A DNA stretch of 64,000 nt, taken from the NCBI GenBank assembly GCA_963705155.1, contig CAVPJC010000014.1, forward strand, positions 62,001 to 126,000. The letters are read 5' to 3'. Positions 49,925-59,162 of the stretch are shown here, one piece after another. The notes beneath the pieces were generated by a model. That model did not search any database. It saw only the letters and a program-made list of their open reading frames with translations, and was not told where the DNA came from. The position numbers were made by a program, and so were the translations under genes. How positions within the stretch are numbered: position 1 is the stretch's first letter; every line of letters starts with the position of its first letter. This DNA is from CAVPJC01 sp963705155. Its GTDB lineage: Bacteria; Chloroflexota; Anaerolineae; Anaerolineales; UBA4823.

Positions 49925-51505
49925 ATGCGTGGTAAATTTCCGACCATGATCCGAAACATAACACCTGTATTACTGATATCGCTGGCTATCATCTTCTCTC
50001 ACCCGGTGGCAAGCCTCGCAGATGGTGATGAAATTAGCTGGCAGGCGCCATTAAACATCTCAAATTCACCAGATGCGACATCTTCTGATGCATTCTTACT
50101 TGCTGACCCAGCTGGTTTTGCCCATCTTTTCTGGGCGGAGAAATTGATGCTGGATGTCCCTGGCGAATCGCCAAATTCGGTTATGTACACGGTGTGGGAC
50201 GGAAGCCAATGGAAACAGCCCATTGACATTTTTGGCGCATCGTTGGCGGATGGAAATCCAATTGTTGCTTACCCGCATGCGATCTTGGATGATCGGGGAA
50301 ATATTCATCTGATCTGGCTGCAACAGCCAAATGACCCTGATTATGCAGTTTATTACAGCACAGCACCCGCCAGTCAGGCCGGATCGGCAAAAGCGTGGAC
50401 AAAACCAGTTATTCTGGCTGATGATTTGACCGGGAGCAAGTATTCAATTCATATTGCGTACACTCCTCCTCAGACTTTGCACATCGCATATGCTCGGGTT
50501 GCAGGGGGAGAATCCCCTACGGAACAACGGGCGGTATCCTATATTCGTTCCACAGATGGCGGTAGTAGCTGGTCGAAACCTGTGGATGTTTTTACCGCGC
50601 CCAGCCTGGATACCGGCGCCAGTGATACCCGTTTGTTGGTGCTGCCACCAGATAAAGTGTTTCTCACCTGGACATTGTGGGATCAATCGGGTAATGGACA
50701 GGCGATCTATTTTACCCGGTCATTGGATAATGGCTTGACCTGGACTCGGCCAATTCGTTTGGCAGTCCGGCAGGGCCTGGAGTATGAAAGAGACTGGAAC
50801 AATCTGGTCTGGTTAGGTGGTAACACGATTGGCGCATTATACGAAGGTGGATGGCGTGCATACCGGTATGCGACGTACTCATCTGATTTCGGGACAACCT
50901 GGAGCGAACCGATTGATATCTTTCCCTGGCTGATTGGCGATAACGGATATATTGAGTTTGCGAGAGACGGCAGCGATACTGTCCATTTATTCGTAGCTCA
51001 GCGTATCCGGGAAGGCAATCTCCAGAGAGGAGATTATTTTGGCCTGTGGCACAGTGTTTGGACGAACGGAGAGCGTTGGCAAGAGCCCATTCTTGTGACC
51101 CGTGATGAAAACGCGGTAAAAGGCATGACCAACCCCAAAGTGGCCATTATCAACGGTAATCAAATTGTTACTGCCTGGTATGGTTCAAATATATATGAGA
51201 TATGGGTCCAAACAGGTGTAATTGAAAATGCAAAAGCAATAATACCTGTACCATGGAGCATACCGGTAACCACTCCAACCAATACTTCGCCTAACGGTTT
51301 AACCCCGTCAGAAACTCCAGCCCCGACCGCTACCAGTCCGGTAGGTGGTACGGTGACACAAAATCAACCGCCCGTTCTGTTCACACAAAAACCTCTGTCG
51401 ATTAGCCAGAGTACAATCATCCTGCTGGGTATCGTGCCAGCGCTGGTGATTATTTTAACTTTCATAGTAATTCAACAACGCCGCACCCGTTCTGCCCTCA
51501 AATGA
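49925..51505 (+). CDS. Sialidase-like beta-propeller surface protein 2
   Basis: Its plan matches the protein at 41080-43807. A signal peptide (ITPVLLISLAIIFSHPVASLA) is followed by propeller blades with Asp-boxes such as RSTDGGSSWSKP, RSLDNGLTWTRP and YSSDFGTTWSEP. A Pro/Thr stalk (PTNTSPNGLTPSETPAPTATS) leads to a single C-terminal helix (STIILLGIVPALVIILTFIVI) and a basic tail QQRRTRSALK. The start is ATG 49925 or 49946; neither has a clear ribosome site. The stop overlaps the following exporter permease gene by four bases (ATGA), so it is translationally tied to the exporter. This argues for a job in glycan export or surface handling rather than nutrition. Sialidase chemistry is unproven. 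Confidence 0.82.
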   Translation: MRGKFPTMIRNITPVLLISLAIIFSHPVASLADGDEISWQAPLNISNSPDATSSDAFLLADPAGFAHLFWAEKLMLDVPGESPNSVMYTVWDGSQWKQPIDIFGASLADGNPIVAYPHAILDDRGNIHLIWLQQPNDPDYAVYYSTAPASQAGSAKAWTKPVILADDLTGSKYSIHIAYTPPQTLHIAYARVAGGESPTEQRAVSYIRSTDGGSSWSKPVDVFTAPSLDTGASDTRLLVLPPDKVFLTWTLWDQSGNGQAIYFTRSLDNGLTWTRPIRLAVRQGLEYERDWNNLVWLGGNTIGALYEGGWRAYRYATYSSDFGTTWSEPIDIFPWLIGDNGYIEFARDGSDTVHLFVAQRIREGNLQRGDYFGLWHSVWTNGERWQEPILVTRDENAVKGMTNPKVAIINGNQIVTAWYGSNIYEIWVQTGVIENAKAIIPVPWSIPVTTPTNTSPNGLTPSETPAPTATSPVGGTVTQNQPPVLFTQKPLSISQSTIILLGIVPALVIILTFIVIQQRRTRSALK

Positions 51506-52395
51506 TTTTTGGGCAGAGTAATCGGAAATTGCTATCTGGAGACGTAGTGAAACAGCCTTTTATTGTTTATACGCCTGATTCCCAAATCAAGACACCAAAA
51601 ATCCTATTGCGTGCGATGTGGCGAGACCTGATCGCTTCGCGTGAGCTATCCTGGCGCTTATTCGTACGGGATCTTTCAGCCCAATATCGACAGAGTATGT
51701 TTGGGATTTTGTGGGCTTTTATTCCCCCTGTGGTTACAGGTTTAATTTTTATTTTTTTGCAATCCCGCAACGTAGTCAATTTTGGTGATACTGATATTCC
51801 TTACGGTTTGTATGTGATGATCGGGACAATTCTTTGGCAGTTGTTTACCGAGAGCTTGAATGCCCCATTGAAAGCGGTTACGGCTGCAAAGTCCCTGGTG
51901 GTTAAAATCAACTTTCCTAGAGAGGCTCTGGTTGTTTCAGCTTTCTATATGGTGATGTTTAACTTGATGATCAAGATGGTCGTAATTGCGGTGTTTTTAT
52001 TAATATACCGGCTGCCCGTATCGTGGGGACTTTTGGCTGCCCCTGCTGCAGTTTTTATGCTGGTGCTTTTGGGTATGAGCATCGGTCTACTGCTCACACC
52101 GATCGGGATGCTGTACACTGATGTGGCTACATCTTTGCCAATCATTTTGCAGATTTTTTTCTTCGTCACCCCGGTGGTTTATCCAACACCTGAGACATGG
52201 CCTCTTTCGCTGTTGGCTGTTTTGAACCCGGTGAGTCCTTTGCTCATCGCTGCCCGTGATTTGATGACCAAGGGGACCATTGCAAATCTGGAACCCTTTC
52301 TCGTCATCAGTGGGATTACACTGGTAGTGCTAATGATTTCCTGGCTCATTTATCGTCTGGCGATGCCGGTGTTGATTGAGCGGATGAGTGCTTGA
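51502..52395 (+). CDS. wzm: ABC-2 type polysaccharide exporter permease (Wzm-like)
   Basis: A 297-residue transmembrane component of an ABC polysaccharide exporter. The N-terminal soluble part leads to SWRLFVRDLSAQYRQSMFGILWAFIPP, the amphipathic interface motif of Wzm/TagG proteins, then six hydrophobic helices. The conserved loop SLVVKINFPREALVVSAFYMV and the late FFFVTPVVYPTPETWPLSLLAVLNPVSPLL are strongly diagnostic. The start ATG overlaps the end of the sialidase-like gene. Its stop overlaps the ATPase start (TGATG), so the two subunits are coupled. It exports lipid-linked glycan across the cytoplasmic membrane. Confidence 0.92.
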   Translation: MIFGQSNRKLLSGDVVKQPFIVYTPDSQIKTPKILLRAMWRDLIASRELSWRLFVRDLSAQYRQSMFGILWAFIPPVVTGLIFIFLQSRNVVNFGDTDIPYGLYVMIGTILWQLFTESLNAPLKAVTAAKSLVVKINFPREALVVSAFYMVMFNLMIKMVVIAVFLLIYRLPVSWGLLAAPAAVFMLVLLGMSIGLLLTPIGMLYTDVATSLPIILQIFFFVTPVVYPTPETWPLSLLAVLNPVSPLLIAARDLMTKGTIANLEPFLVISGITLVVLMISWLIYRLAMPVLIERMSA

Positions 52396-53654
52396 TGTCT
52401 GAAACCATAATTTCTGTTGATAATGTTAGCAAAAAATTTTGCCGAAGCTTGAAGAGATCCTTATGGTACGGGGTTAAGGACCTTGGCGCTGAACTACTGG
52501 GTGGCAGCGAGGGGCATTATCAATTGCGGCGTGATGAATTTTGGGCTGTACGAGATGTATCGTTAACTGTGAAACGGGGCGAGACGCTTGGCTTGATTGG
52601 ACACAACGGGGCAGGGAAAACCACACTTCTACGAATGCTGAATGGCTTGATCAAGCCGGATACCGGGAGGATCGAGATTCGAGGGCGCATGCAGGCATTA
52701 ATTGCCCTGGGGGCTGGTTTTAATCCAGTATTGACAGGTCGGGAGAACGTGTACGTCAATGCATCGGTGTTGGGAATTTCCAAGGCAGAAATTGATAAAC
52801 GGTTTGACCAGATCGTTGATTTTTCCGGAATTAGAGAATTTATAGATATGCCCGTGCAGAGCTACAGCTCGGGAATGATGGTACGCCTGGGATTCTCGGT
52901 GGCAGCTCACCTGGAACCAGATATTTTACTGGTAGATGAGGTTCTGGCTGTAGGGGATCTGGCATTTAGAACGAAATGTCAGGTGCGTATTCAAGAAATG
53001 AGAGAATGTGGGGTTGCAATCATATTGGTATCGCATAATTTACATACGATCAGCCACATCTGTAACCGGGCAGTCACTTTTGAAAAGGGGCATGTTCTCT
53101 TCGATGGCGATACCGAGACAGCGATTGATCTGTACCGCTCCTCTCTGCTCAAGAGTAACGAGGGGATGGTGGATGTGTTGCGGGGCGGTACCGGGGAGAT
53201 TAAAATTCAAAAACTGGAAGTGCTCAACGCTGAGGATACGGCCTGCCATGAGTTCGAGACTGGTGAATTTCTAAAGTTACGCCTGCATTACGAAGCCATT
53301 GAGCCGGTGGATAACCCTGTATTTAATGTCACCATGCACATATTAAACAGCCACCAGGTAACAGGTCTCCGAAATGATGTGGACGGTGTGCTTCTGGGCA
53401 GGTTCGCCGGTGAAGGGTATGTTGATGTGATCGTTCCCAATCTGAATTTGCTGCCAAACGTTTACACCATGGATGCAGTGCTCTTTCATCAAGATGGCTA
53501 CACATTTTATGACCGGGTTAATAATCTAGCCAACCTGCGCATTCGCGGAGGTTTGGAGGTCAACGGTACAGCCTATTTGCCTCATTCGTGGCAGTTGGAT
53601 GGTAGAAAAATCCCCTCAATTGCTTCCATCGGAACCAAGCCTTCTTCCAGCTAG
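52395..53654 (+). CDS. wzt: ABC polysaccharide exporter ATPase with C-terminal carbohydrate-binding domain (Wzt-like)
   Basis: A 419-residue ATPase subunit. The nucleotide domain has Walker A GHNGAGKTT (about 68-76), QALIALGAGFNPVLTGRENVYVN, signature YSSGMMVRLGFSVAA and Walker B DILLVDEVLAVGD, all typical of the Wzt/TagH family. Residues about 255-410 form a Wzt_C-type beta-sandwich (IQKLEVLNAEDTACHEFETGE, LPNVYTMDAVLFHQDGYTFYDRV) that in O-antigen exporters recognises the finished chain end. The presence of this domain suggests a terminally capped polysaccharide. The start is ATG 52395, overlapping the permease stop. Confidence 0.92.
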   Translation: MSETIISVDNVSKKFCRSLKRSLWYGVKDLGAELLGGSEGHYQLRRDEFWAVRDVSLTVKRGETLGLIGHNGAGKTTLLRMLNGLIKPDTGRIEIRGRMQALIALGAGFNPVLTGRENVYVNASVLGISKAEIDKRFDQIVDFSGIREFIDMPVQSYSSGMMVRLGFSVAAHLEPDILLVDEVLAVGDLAFRTKCQVRIQEMRECGVAIILVSHNLHTISHICNRAVTFEKGHVLFDGDTETAIDLYRSSLLKSNEGMVDVLRGGTGEIKIQKLEVLNAEDTACHEFETGEFLKLRLHYEAIEPVDNPVFNVTMHILNSHQVTGLRNDVDGVLLGRFAGEGYVDVIVPNLNLLPNVYTMDAVLFHQDGYTFYDRVNNLANLRIRGGLEVNGTAYLPHSWQLDGRKIPSIASIGTKPSSS

Positions 53655-53658
53655 ATTT

Positions 53659-54588
53659 ATGCCAACAAACCCGATTTTTATTGTTGGTGTACCCCGTTCT
53701 GGTACAACCTTATTAGCTGCCATGTTGGCTGCACACCCCCGGATCAGTTGTGGTCCTGAGACACACTTCTTCCGGAGATTGGCAAGTCTGGACGCAGATA
53801 GCTTATGTGAACCGGCGCTCTGGCCAGATCTTGCTGTTAATTTTATTTCCTCGATTACACATACGAGCTTTAACGATGCAACCCGAAAGCCTTTGCTTGA
53901 AAAGTACAAGATCCAACCAGAGCAGGTTTCTAAATTCCTTTCGCAGAGGCCGCCATCGATCCCAAATATATTGGCGTCAGTAACTGAGCAGTATATGGAA
54001 GTTCAGGGAAAATGCAGGTGGGCTGAAAAAACACCTGACCATATGAAATATGTTAGCTCTATCAGAAAATATTTTCCTGAATCGCCCATCATTCGAATAC
54101 TGCGTGATCCACGCGATGTAGCTCTTTCCCTGGCGCGTGTGCCCTGGGGGGCATCCAGCTTCGTCGAAGCATTATTTTTATGGAAACATTACGATGAAAC
54201 CAGCTCATTATTCTTTGAACGAGATGAGAAAAGCTATACATTACGTTATGAAGATCTGGTTATTTCGCCCGAAACCGAGTTGTTAAAGTTATGCCAATTT
54301 CTTGGAGAAAAATTTGAAAGTTCGATGCTTGATACTTCAAGTACTGGAAAGCAGATCAACAGTCGCAATGTAGCCTGGAAAGAAAAAGTCAGTCAACCGA
54401 TTGATACCAGCCGGGTAGCAGTATGGAAATTGGATCTTGCAAAGGAAGACAATTTGTTGAGTGAAGCGCTATTAGGGAAACAGATGGATAAATATGGTTA
54501 TCCGCGGGAGGTGGAATTTCGGAGCTATGGAGAAGCCTACCCGACCAGGTTCCTTTCAGAAAAATATGGCGAAGCGTTAAAAAAATAG
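53659..54588 (+). CDS. PAPS-dependent sulfotransferase
   Basis: A 309-residue enzyme that transfers sulfate from PAPS to a hydroxyl or amino group. The 5'-phosphosulfate-binding loop PRSGTT is at residues 12-17, near the N-terminus as usual. CGPETHFFRRL follows, and the 3'-phosphate site is in IIRILRDPRDVALSLARVPWG. The later YTLRYEDLVISPETELLKLCQFLG is another family constant. ATG 53659 begins four bases after the exporter ATPase stop; an overlapping start at 53599 would add 20 unrelated residues. With the second sulfotransferase at 58401 it predicts a sulfated glycan. Confidence 0.9.
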   Translation: MPTNPIFIVGVPRSGTTLLAAMLAAHPRISCGPETHFFRRLASLDADSLCEPALWPDLAVNFISSITHTSFNDATRKPLLEKYKIQPEQVSKFLSQRPPSIPNILASVTEQYMEVQGKCRWAEKTPDHMKYVSSIRKYFPESPIIRILRDPRDVALSLARVPWGASSFVEALFLWKHYDETSSLFFERDEKSYTLRYEDLVISPETELLKLCQFLGEKFESSMLDTSSTGKQINSRNVAWKEKVSQPIDTSRVAVWKLDLAKEDNLLSEALLGKQMDKYGYPREVEFRSYGEAYPTRFLSEKYGEALKK

Positions 54589-54599
54589 CTGCAGACGGC

Positions 54600-54860
54600 G
54601 TGCGCCTGTGGAAAACACAACCGGATGAAACTCCAGGCGCAATGGTATATTTAGGCGATCCCGGTGATTCCGGGTGGATTACCGGGCAAAAAAACGGGAA
54701 AACAGCCGCCACTTTGACATTGATCTCGCAAATATCCAGAGGGCAGGGTTCCCGAAAAAAGATTTACTGGATACCAGATCCGAATGTCAGAGGATGGACT
54801 GGAATATCTGCTTTTTTGGTTAAGAGATTGCTTGCCCCTCACAGTATAGCTGGTTTGTAG
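54600..54860 (+). CDS. Short ORF of uncertain reality
   Basis: An 86-codon frame between the sulfotransferase and a GT2 gene, starting with GTG and without a ribosome site. GVRLWKTQPDETPGAMVYLG resembles the start of an SH3-like repeat, but the similarity is slight. It could be the remnant of a small domain or non-coding. It is listed because the 280-base gap holds nothing else. Confidence 0.2.
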   Translation: MRLWKTQPDETPGAMVYLGDPGDSGWITGQKNGKTAATLTLISQISRGQGSRKKIYWIPDPNVRGWTGISAFLVKRLLAPHSIAGL

Positions 54861-54872
54861 CGAGAGCCTTTG

Positions 54873-55565
54873 ATGAAGATTTCAATTGTGATCCCCTGTT
54901 ATAACGAAATGCGTACCATTGCAACGATCATCGCTTTAGTGAAATCGGTCGATTTGGATCAAGAAAAAGAAATCGTGATCGTTGATGATGCTTCAACGGA
55001 CGGCACCCGAGAATTGTTACTCTCTATGCCGCAAGATCCGGAGATTAAGCTGGTTTTACATCCTAAAAATCGAGGCAAGGGAGCGGCATTGCGGTCTGGA
55101 TTTGAAAGCGCCACTGGCGACATTATCATCATTCAAGACGCCGACCTGGAATATGATCCTCACGAGTATCCGAAATTATTAAAACCAATCCTGGACGACA
55201 AGGCCGATGTAGTCTATGGCTCGCGGTTTATTGGCAGCGGCTCGCACCGGGTGCTTTATTTTTGGCACTCCCTGGGGAATCGGTTCTTAACTCTTCTTTC
55301 CAATGTGTTTACAAATCTGAACCTGACGGACATGGAAGTGTGCTACAAGGTCTTCAAACGGAAAGTATTGGACGATATCAAGTTGGAAGAGGATCGGTTT
55401 GGTTTTGAACCGGAATTTACAGCAAAAATCGCACGTGAACACTATATTATCTACGAGGTTGGTATTTCTTATTATGGCCGCACATATTCTGAAGGTAAGA
55501 AAATTAACTGGAAAGATGGTGTTCGAGCTGTATACGTGATCTTAAAATATGGCCTTTTCCACTAA
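54873..55565 (+). CDS. Family 2 glycosyltransferase (dolichol-phosphate mannosyltransferase-like)
   Basis: A 230-residue soluble GT-A enzyme making a polyprenyl-phosphate sugar. It has KISIVIPCYNEMRTIATII, IVDDASTDGTRELL, KNRGKGAALRSGFESATGDIIIIQDADLEYDP with the QDADLEYDP catalytic motif, GSRFIGSG and DMEVCYKVFKR, and it ends GVRAVYVILKYGLF. This is the DPM1/GtrB-type core without membrane helices. It most likely supplies the lipid-linked donor for the GT39-like membrane enzyme encoded next (55621-57209). The start is ATG 54873; the TTG at 54870 is an alternative. Confidence 0.9.
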   Translation: MKISIVIPCYNEMRTIATIIALVKSVDLDQEKEIVIVDDASTDGTRELLLSMPQDPEIKLVLHPKNRGKGAALRSGFESATGDIIIIQDADLEYDPHEYPKLLKPILDDKADVVYGSRFIGSGSHRVLYFWHSLGNRFLTLLSNVFTNLNLTDMEVCYKVFKRKVLDDIKLEEDRFGFEPEFTAKIAREHYIIYEVGISYYGRTYSEGKKINWKDGVRAVYVILKYGLFH

Positions 55566-55620
55566 AGCGCCATGTTTCTTATAATCTTGGATCGTACGAA
55601 ATAATCACCGGCTCCCATTC

Positions 55621-55902
55621 ATGTTGAAATCGCGCCCCAGTTTTTATATAGTAATTCTAATCGGATTGGCACTCGTCGGGTTGATACTCCCCCTGTTTGC
55701 AACACGTTTTGGGGTAGGCATTTCGCCCAATTCTGTTGTATATATCGGCGGCGCCCGTAGTTTGTTGGAAGGAAAAGGCTTCAGCACACCATCCGTCAAT
55801 TCGCACCAAATTCGATCACTCACCACGCACCTTTCTATTCTTTTCTCCTGGCCGGAATTGGTGTATTTGGGATCGATCCCGTCGACGCCGCCCGGTGGTT
55901 GA
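55621..55902 (+). CDS. GT39-like membrane glycosyltransferase, N-terminal part
   Basis: The first transmembrane helix (FYIVILIGLALVGLILPLF) and the first extracytoplasmic loop with GISPNSVVYIGGARSLLEGKGF, a mannosyltransferase-like loop, lie in this frame. An indel near 55818-55828 breaks it. The correct continuation is HAPFYSFLLAGIGVFGIDP then VDAARWLNSVLFSVN, joining the next fragment. Confidence 0.75.
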   Translation: MLKSRPSFYIVILIGLALVGLILPLFATRFGVGISPNSVVYIGGARSLLEGKGFSTPSVNSHQIRSLTTHLSILFSWPELVYLGSIPSTPPGG

Positions 55903-57209
55903 ACAGCGTGCTTTTTTCTGTTAATATTTTTCTTTCCGGACTCCTGGTATTGGTATGGTCAGCGTCAGTAGGGTCGAGGTCGCCAGTGTGGGCACTGGGA
56001 TGTTCGTTATTAGTTTTATTATCTCCTGTCAGCGTAGAAATACACAGTATGGCCTGGACAGAGCCATTATTCATCTTCTTGAGCCTGGCAGGTGCGTATT
56101 TTATTGCTTGTGCGTTAAGGGGAGAGTGGTTTGGCATTATTTATGGAGCGCTATTTCTTGGTCTTGGATTCCTAACCAGGTATGCGGGCGCTTCATTGAT
56201 TGGGGCTGCTTCTTTGGCGATCCTTTTGTTTTCTAATCTCTCATTCAGACAGCGGTTTATCCGGACATTTTGGTTTGGGGTAATCGCCGCTCTGCCGGGT
56301 CTTGCCTGGTTGGGTCGGAATTATCTGGTTGCTGGAACGGCAGCTAATCGAGAATTCGCTATTCATTTCGCGCCAGTCATCAGCAAGGTGAAGGAGGCTT
56401 TGACGACAGTTTCATCCTGGTTGCTTGTATCTGAAGATGCAGGTGGTTGGTTAAAGTTAATCCCTGTAGTTTTCCTGGTCGGCGTAGTTTTCCTTGGACT
56501 TGTTTACGGTTATCAATTCACCGGGCGAACTGGGATCAATTCGTCAGTGACAAAATCCAGTTCACATAAATTGAAATTGGATTTAATCCTGGTCACTTAT
56601 ATTGTTGTTTACTTGATTTTTCTCATTTTTTCGCTTGCCTTTTTTGATGCCAATACACCACTTGACAACCGGATACTTTCACCCGTTTTTTTCTGGGTGG
56701 TGATCCTCTCGCTGATCAGCCTCTCCAATCTTCTATTGCAAACCGGGTGGAAGCGGGTCACGGGCACCATCGTCCTGATAGTCGGAGTGGCAATGATGGC
56801 AACCTACTCGTGGGAATCATCAAGTTATATTCGCCAGGGATATTCTGAAGGTTTGGGCTTTAATAATCAAATATGGACGCAATCTGCAGTCATCCGGGCC
56901 GTTGGTGAATTGAAAACAGGGTTAACGATATATTCCAATTCGCCCGAGGCAATCTACGTCCAGACTGGAAGACCAGCAAGACGAGTTCCAGCAAAATATC
57001 AAACTGCTAACCAACGCCAAAATCCTGATTATTCTGCTGAGATGGGGGTCGTGGATGAGCAGGTGCATTCAGACCTGGCAGTGGTTGTGTGGTTCACTGC
57101 CATAAAACGGGAATCATTACCTTCCGAAGATGAGCTGATCAATGAATTGTCGCTCAAACCGCTGATTCAGGCAGCCGATGGGGTGATTTATTCGGCTGGC
57201 GATAAATAA
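55824..57209 (+). CDS. GT39-like membrane glycosyltransferase, main part
   Basis: The remainder of a polytopic enzyme of about 520 residues, with roughly ten hydrophobic helices (for example FLSGLLVLVWSASV, EPLFIFLSLAGAYFIACAL, FLTRYAGASLIGAASLAILLF and YIVVYLIFLIFSLAFF). The FLTRYAG loop is common in ArnT/PMT-like proteins. The last 100 residues form a small soluble tail (IYSNSPEAIYVQTGRPARRVP). It would transfer a sugar from a lipid-phosphate donor to the growing glycan or to a protein outside the membrane. It follows the GT2 that probably supplies its donor. Confidence 0.8.
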   Translation, partial: HAPFYSFLLAGIGVFGIDPVDAARWLNSVLFSVNIFLSGLLVLVWSASVGSRSPVWALGCSLLVLLSPVSVEIHSMAWTEPLFIFLSLAGAYFIACALRGEWFGIIYGALFLGLGFLTRYAGASLIGAASLAILLFSNLSFRQRFIRTFWFGVIAALPGLAWLGRNYLVAGTAANREFAIHFAPVISKVKEALTTVSSWLLVSEDAGGWLKLIPVVFLVGVVFLGLVYGYQFTGRTGINSSVTKSSSHKLKLDLILVTYIVVYLIFLIFSLAFFDANTPLDNRILSPVFFWVVILSLISLSNLLLQTGWKRVTGTIVLIVGVAMMATYSWESSSYIRQGYSEGLGFNNQIWTQSAVIRAVGELKTGLTIYSNSPEAIYVQTGRPARRVPAKYQTANQRQNPDYSAEMGVVDEQVHSDLAVVVWFTAIKRESLPSEDELINELSLKPLIQAADGVIYSAGDK

Positions 57210-57232
57210 ACCATCCGGTTGGTCGAAAAAAT

Positions 57233-58396
57233 ATGACTTGTGTAAGTGTAATCATCCCAGCCTATAATCAGGGCAGGTTTCTGGCTCAGGCTGTTAACAG
57301 CGTGTTTGAACAAACCCACATTGATTTTGAGATTGTCGTTGTCGATGACGGCTCAACAGATGATACCCGCCAGATCGCCTCAAATTATGCAGATCCAAAA
57401 TTCCATTATGTGTACCAGAATAATCAAGGACTTTCGGCTGCTCGCAACACCGGAATCCGAAATTCAACAGCCCCTTACCTTTCATTTTTGGATTCGGATG
57501 ATCTCTTTTTGCCTGAAAAACTGGCAATATTAGGTTCGGTTCTGGATGAAGATGAAACTATCGGGTTAGTAGCCGGACAATCAATCCCAATCGATGAAAA
57601 TAACCAGCAGGTAGGGAAAATATTTGACTCGCCTCCACCGGAAAAGGGCTTCGAGTTGCTTTTAGGGAATCCCTTGCATGTTGGGAGTATTTTGATGCGC
57701 AGATCCTGGCAGCAGGTGGTGGGCTTTTTTGATGAGAGCTTGCGTTCCTATGAAGACTGGGATATGTGGCTGCGCCTGGCGCAAGCAGGCTGCAAAATGG
57801 CATGGGTGGATAAACCTGTGTCCTTCTACCGCTTTCATACAGCGCAGATGACGCGAATCGGTGAACAGATGACCTCGGCCACGTTTGCAGTCCTTGATAA
57901 ATTGTTCTCGACCCCCGATTTAGCGCCAGATTGGAAGGCGATGTGCGGCCAGGCCTATTGCAACGCTCATCTCAGGGCAGCCGCCCAGGCGTATTCGTCA
58001 AAAAATTTTGAGATAGCCGCTGAGCATGTGAACAAAGCAATCGAGCTTGATCCTACTATTGTGACTAACAGCTCGAGAGGATTGGCAAGCTCTTTTCGCT
58101 CGTGGATTGATCTTCCGAAAATCAACCAGCCTTTGGAATTTTTAGAAGATGTGTACACTCACTTACCTGAAAGCGCTTCGATCTTGCGAAGACGACGCCG
58201 TAAATACCTGGGAGAAACGGCAATTCAACTTGCTTTTGAAGCAATTCAACGTGGAGATCGTGCTCTTGCAAACCGTTTTGTACGCAGGGCGATGAGATAC
58301 CAACCCAAGTGGATTTTGAACCGGGGAGCAGCAGCATTATTTATCCGTTCCACACGGGTGGGTAATCAATGGTTTAAACATAAACAGGAGAAATAG
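57233..58396 (+). CDS. Family 2 glycosyltransferase with C-terminal helical repeat region
   Basis: A 387-residue soluble glycosyltransferase. The GT-A core has CVSVIIPAYNQGRFLAQAVNSV, IVVVDDGSTDDTRQIA, NNQGLSAARNTGI, FLDSDDLFLPEKL (DxD) and YEDWDMWLRLAQAGC with the acceptor-side ED-W motif. Residues about 245-385 are helical with AAEHVNKAIELDPTIV-type TPR-like repeats, and a second set AFEAIQRGDRALANRFVRRAMRY. The tail may dock the enzyme in a biosynthetic complex. It precedes the sulfotransferase gene by five bases and is in the same transcript. Confidence 0.9.
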   Translation: MTCVSVIIPAYNQGRFLAQAVNSVFEQTHIDFEIVVVDDGSTDDTRQIASNYADPKFHYVYQNNQGLSAARNTGIRNSTAPYLSFLDSDDLFLPEKLAILGSVLDEDETIGLVAGQSIPIDENNQQVGKIFDSPPPEKGFELLLGNPLHVGSILMRRSWQQVVGFFDESLRSYEDWDMWLRLAQAGCKMAWVDKPVSFYRFHTAQMTRIGEQMTSATFAVLDKLFSTPDLAPDWKAMCGQAYCNAHLRAAAQAYSSKNFEIAAEHVNKAIELDPTIVTNSSRGLASSFRSWIDLPKINQPLEFLEDVYTHLPESASILRRRRRKYLGETAIQLAFEAIQRGDRALANRFVRRAMRYQPKWILNRGAAALFIRSTRVGNQWFKHKQEK

Positions 58397-58400
58397 AAAA

Positions 58401-59153
58401 GTGACAGGCGAGGAAAAATCTATGGGGCCAATCTTCTTTCGACCACAAGTAAACCGTTTTGTGACTCTTTTTGTTGAAAGGTCGGGCAGTACTTACCTGG
58501 CGACAGCGCTGGCATCTCACCCGGAAATCAAAGCCTTACGAGAAGAATTAGCCGGATTACGGCAAAAAGGCGCTCAGGCGCGAGAACAACTTTTATGGGC
58601 GGAGGAATTCTTTACGCCTCCTTTCATGGGACCCTACAAGGCATACGGTTTTAAGACAAAAATAGTTGATATTCTTGATCCTGATGGATTTGCTCAACTG
58701 ATGAAAGCCAAAGATTGCCGGATTATCCAATTGCTTCGACGAAATACGGTCAAGGCGGCCATCTCGACGATAAATGCACGCAGAGTGTATGAAGCTTCTG
58801 GTAATTGGAATCTACTCAGCGAAGCAGACCGGCAGCCAGCATTCGAGGTAGATATGGACGAATTCGATCGCCTTCTGAGCCAACGTCTGGAATGGGATCG
58901 TGAGGTTCAGGAGTATGTGGACAGGCTGAAACTCCCAACATTAATGCTTTACTATGAAGACCTGCTCAAAGATGAGAGCAGCTTCTTAAGCGGGGTTTTT
59001 AAATTTCTCGATGTGACTCCCCATCCTGTAAAGGGGAAAACCTTGAAAAATACTGACGATGACTTGAGGAAAGCCATCCTGAACCTGGATGAGCTTCGAG
59101 CCAGGTACGAAGGAACGCCTTTTGCGGCAATGTTTGACGAGGTTTTAGTTTAG
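58401..59153 (+). CDS. Sulfotransferase (Stf0/NodH-like)
   Basis: A 250-residue PAPS-dependent sulfotransferase. The N-terminal P-loop-like RSGST (27-31) in FVERSGSTYLATALASHPEIKAL matches the Stf0/NodH type, differing from the PRSGTT form of the first sulfotransferase. CRIIQLLRRNTVKAAIS supplies the PAPS 3'-phosphate site, and TLMLYYEDLLKDESSFLSGVFKFLDV is the conserved C-terminal region. It starts with GTG 58401, eight bases after AGGAGA. The two sulfotransferases differ enough to modify different positions of the glycan. Confidence 0.85.
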   Translation: MTGEEKSMGPIFFRPQVNRFVTLFVERSGSTYLATALASHPEIKALREELAGLRQKGAQAREQLLWAEEFFTPPFMGPYKAYGFKTKIVDILDPDGFAQLMKAKDCRIIQLLRRNTVKAAISTINARRVYEASGNWNLLSEADRQPAFEVDMDEFDRLLSQRLEWDREVQEYVDRLKLPTLMLYYEDLLKDESSFLSGVFKFLDVTPHPVKGKTLKNTDDDLRKAILNLDELRARYEGTPFAAMFDEVLV

Positions 59154-59162
59154 GAGATTCAG

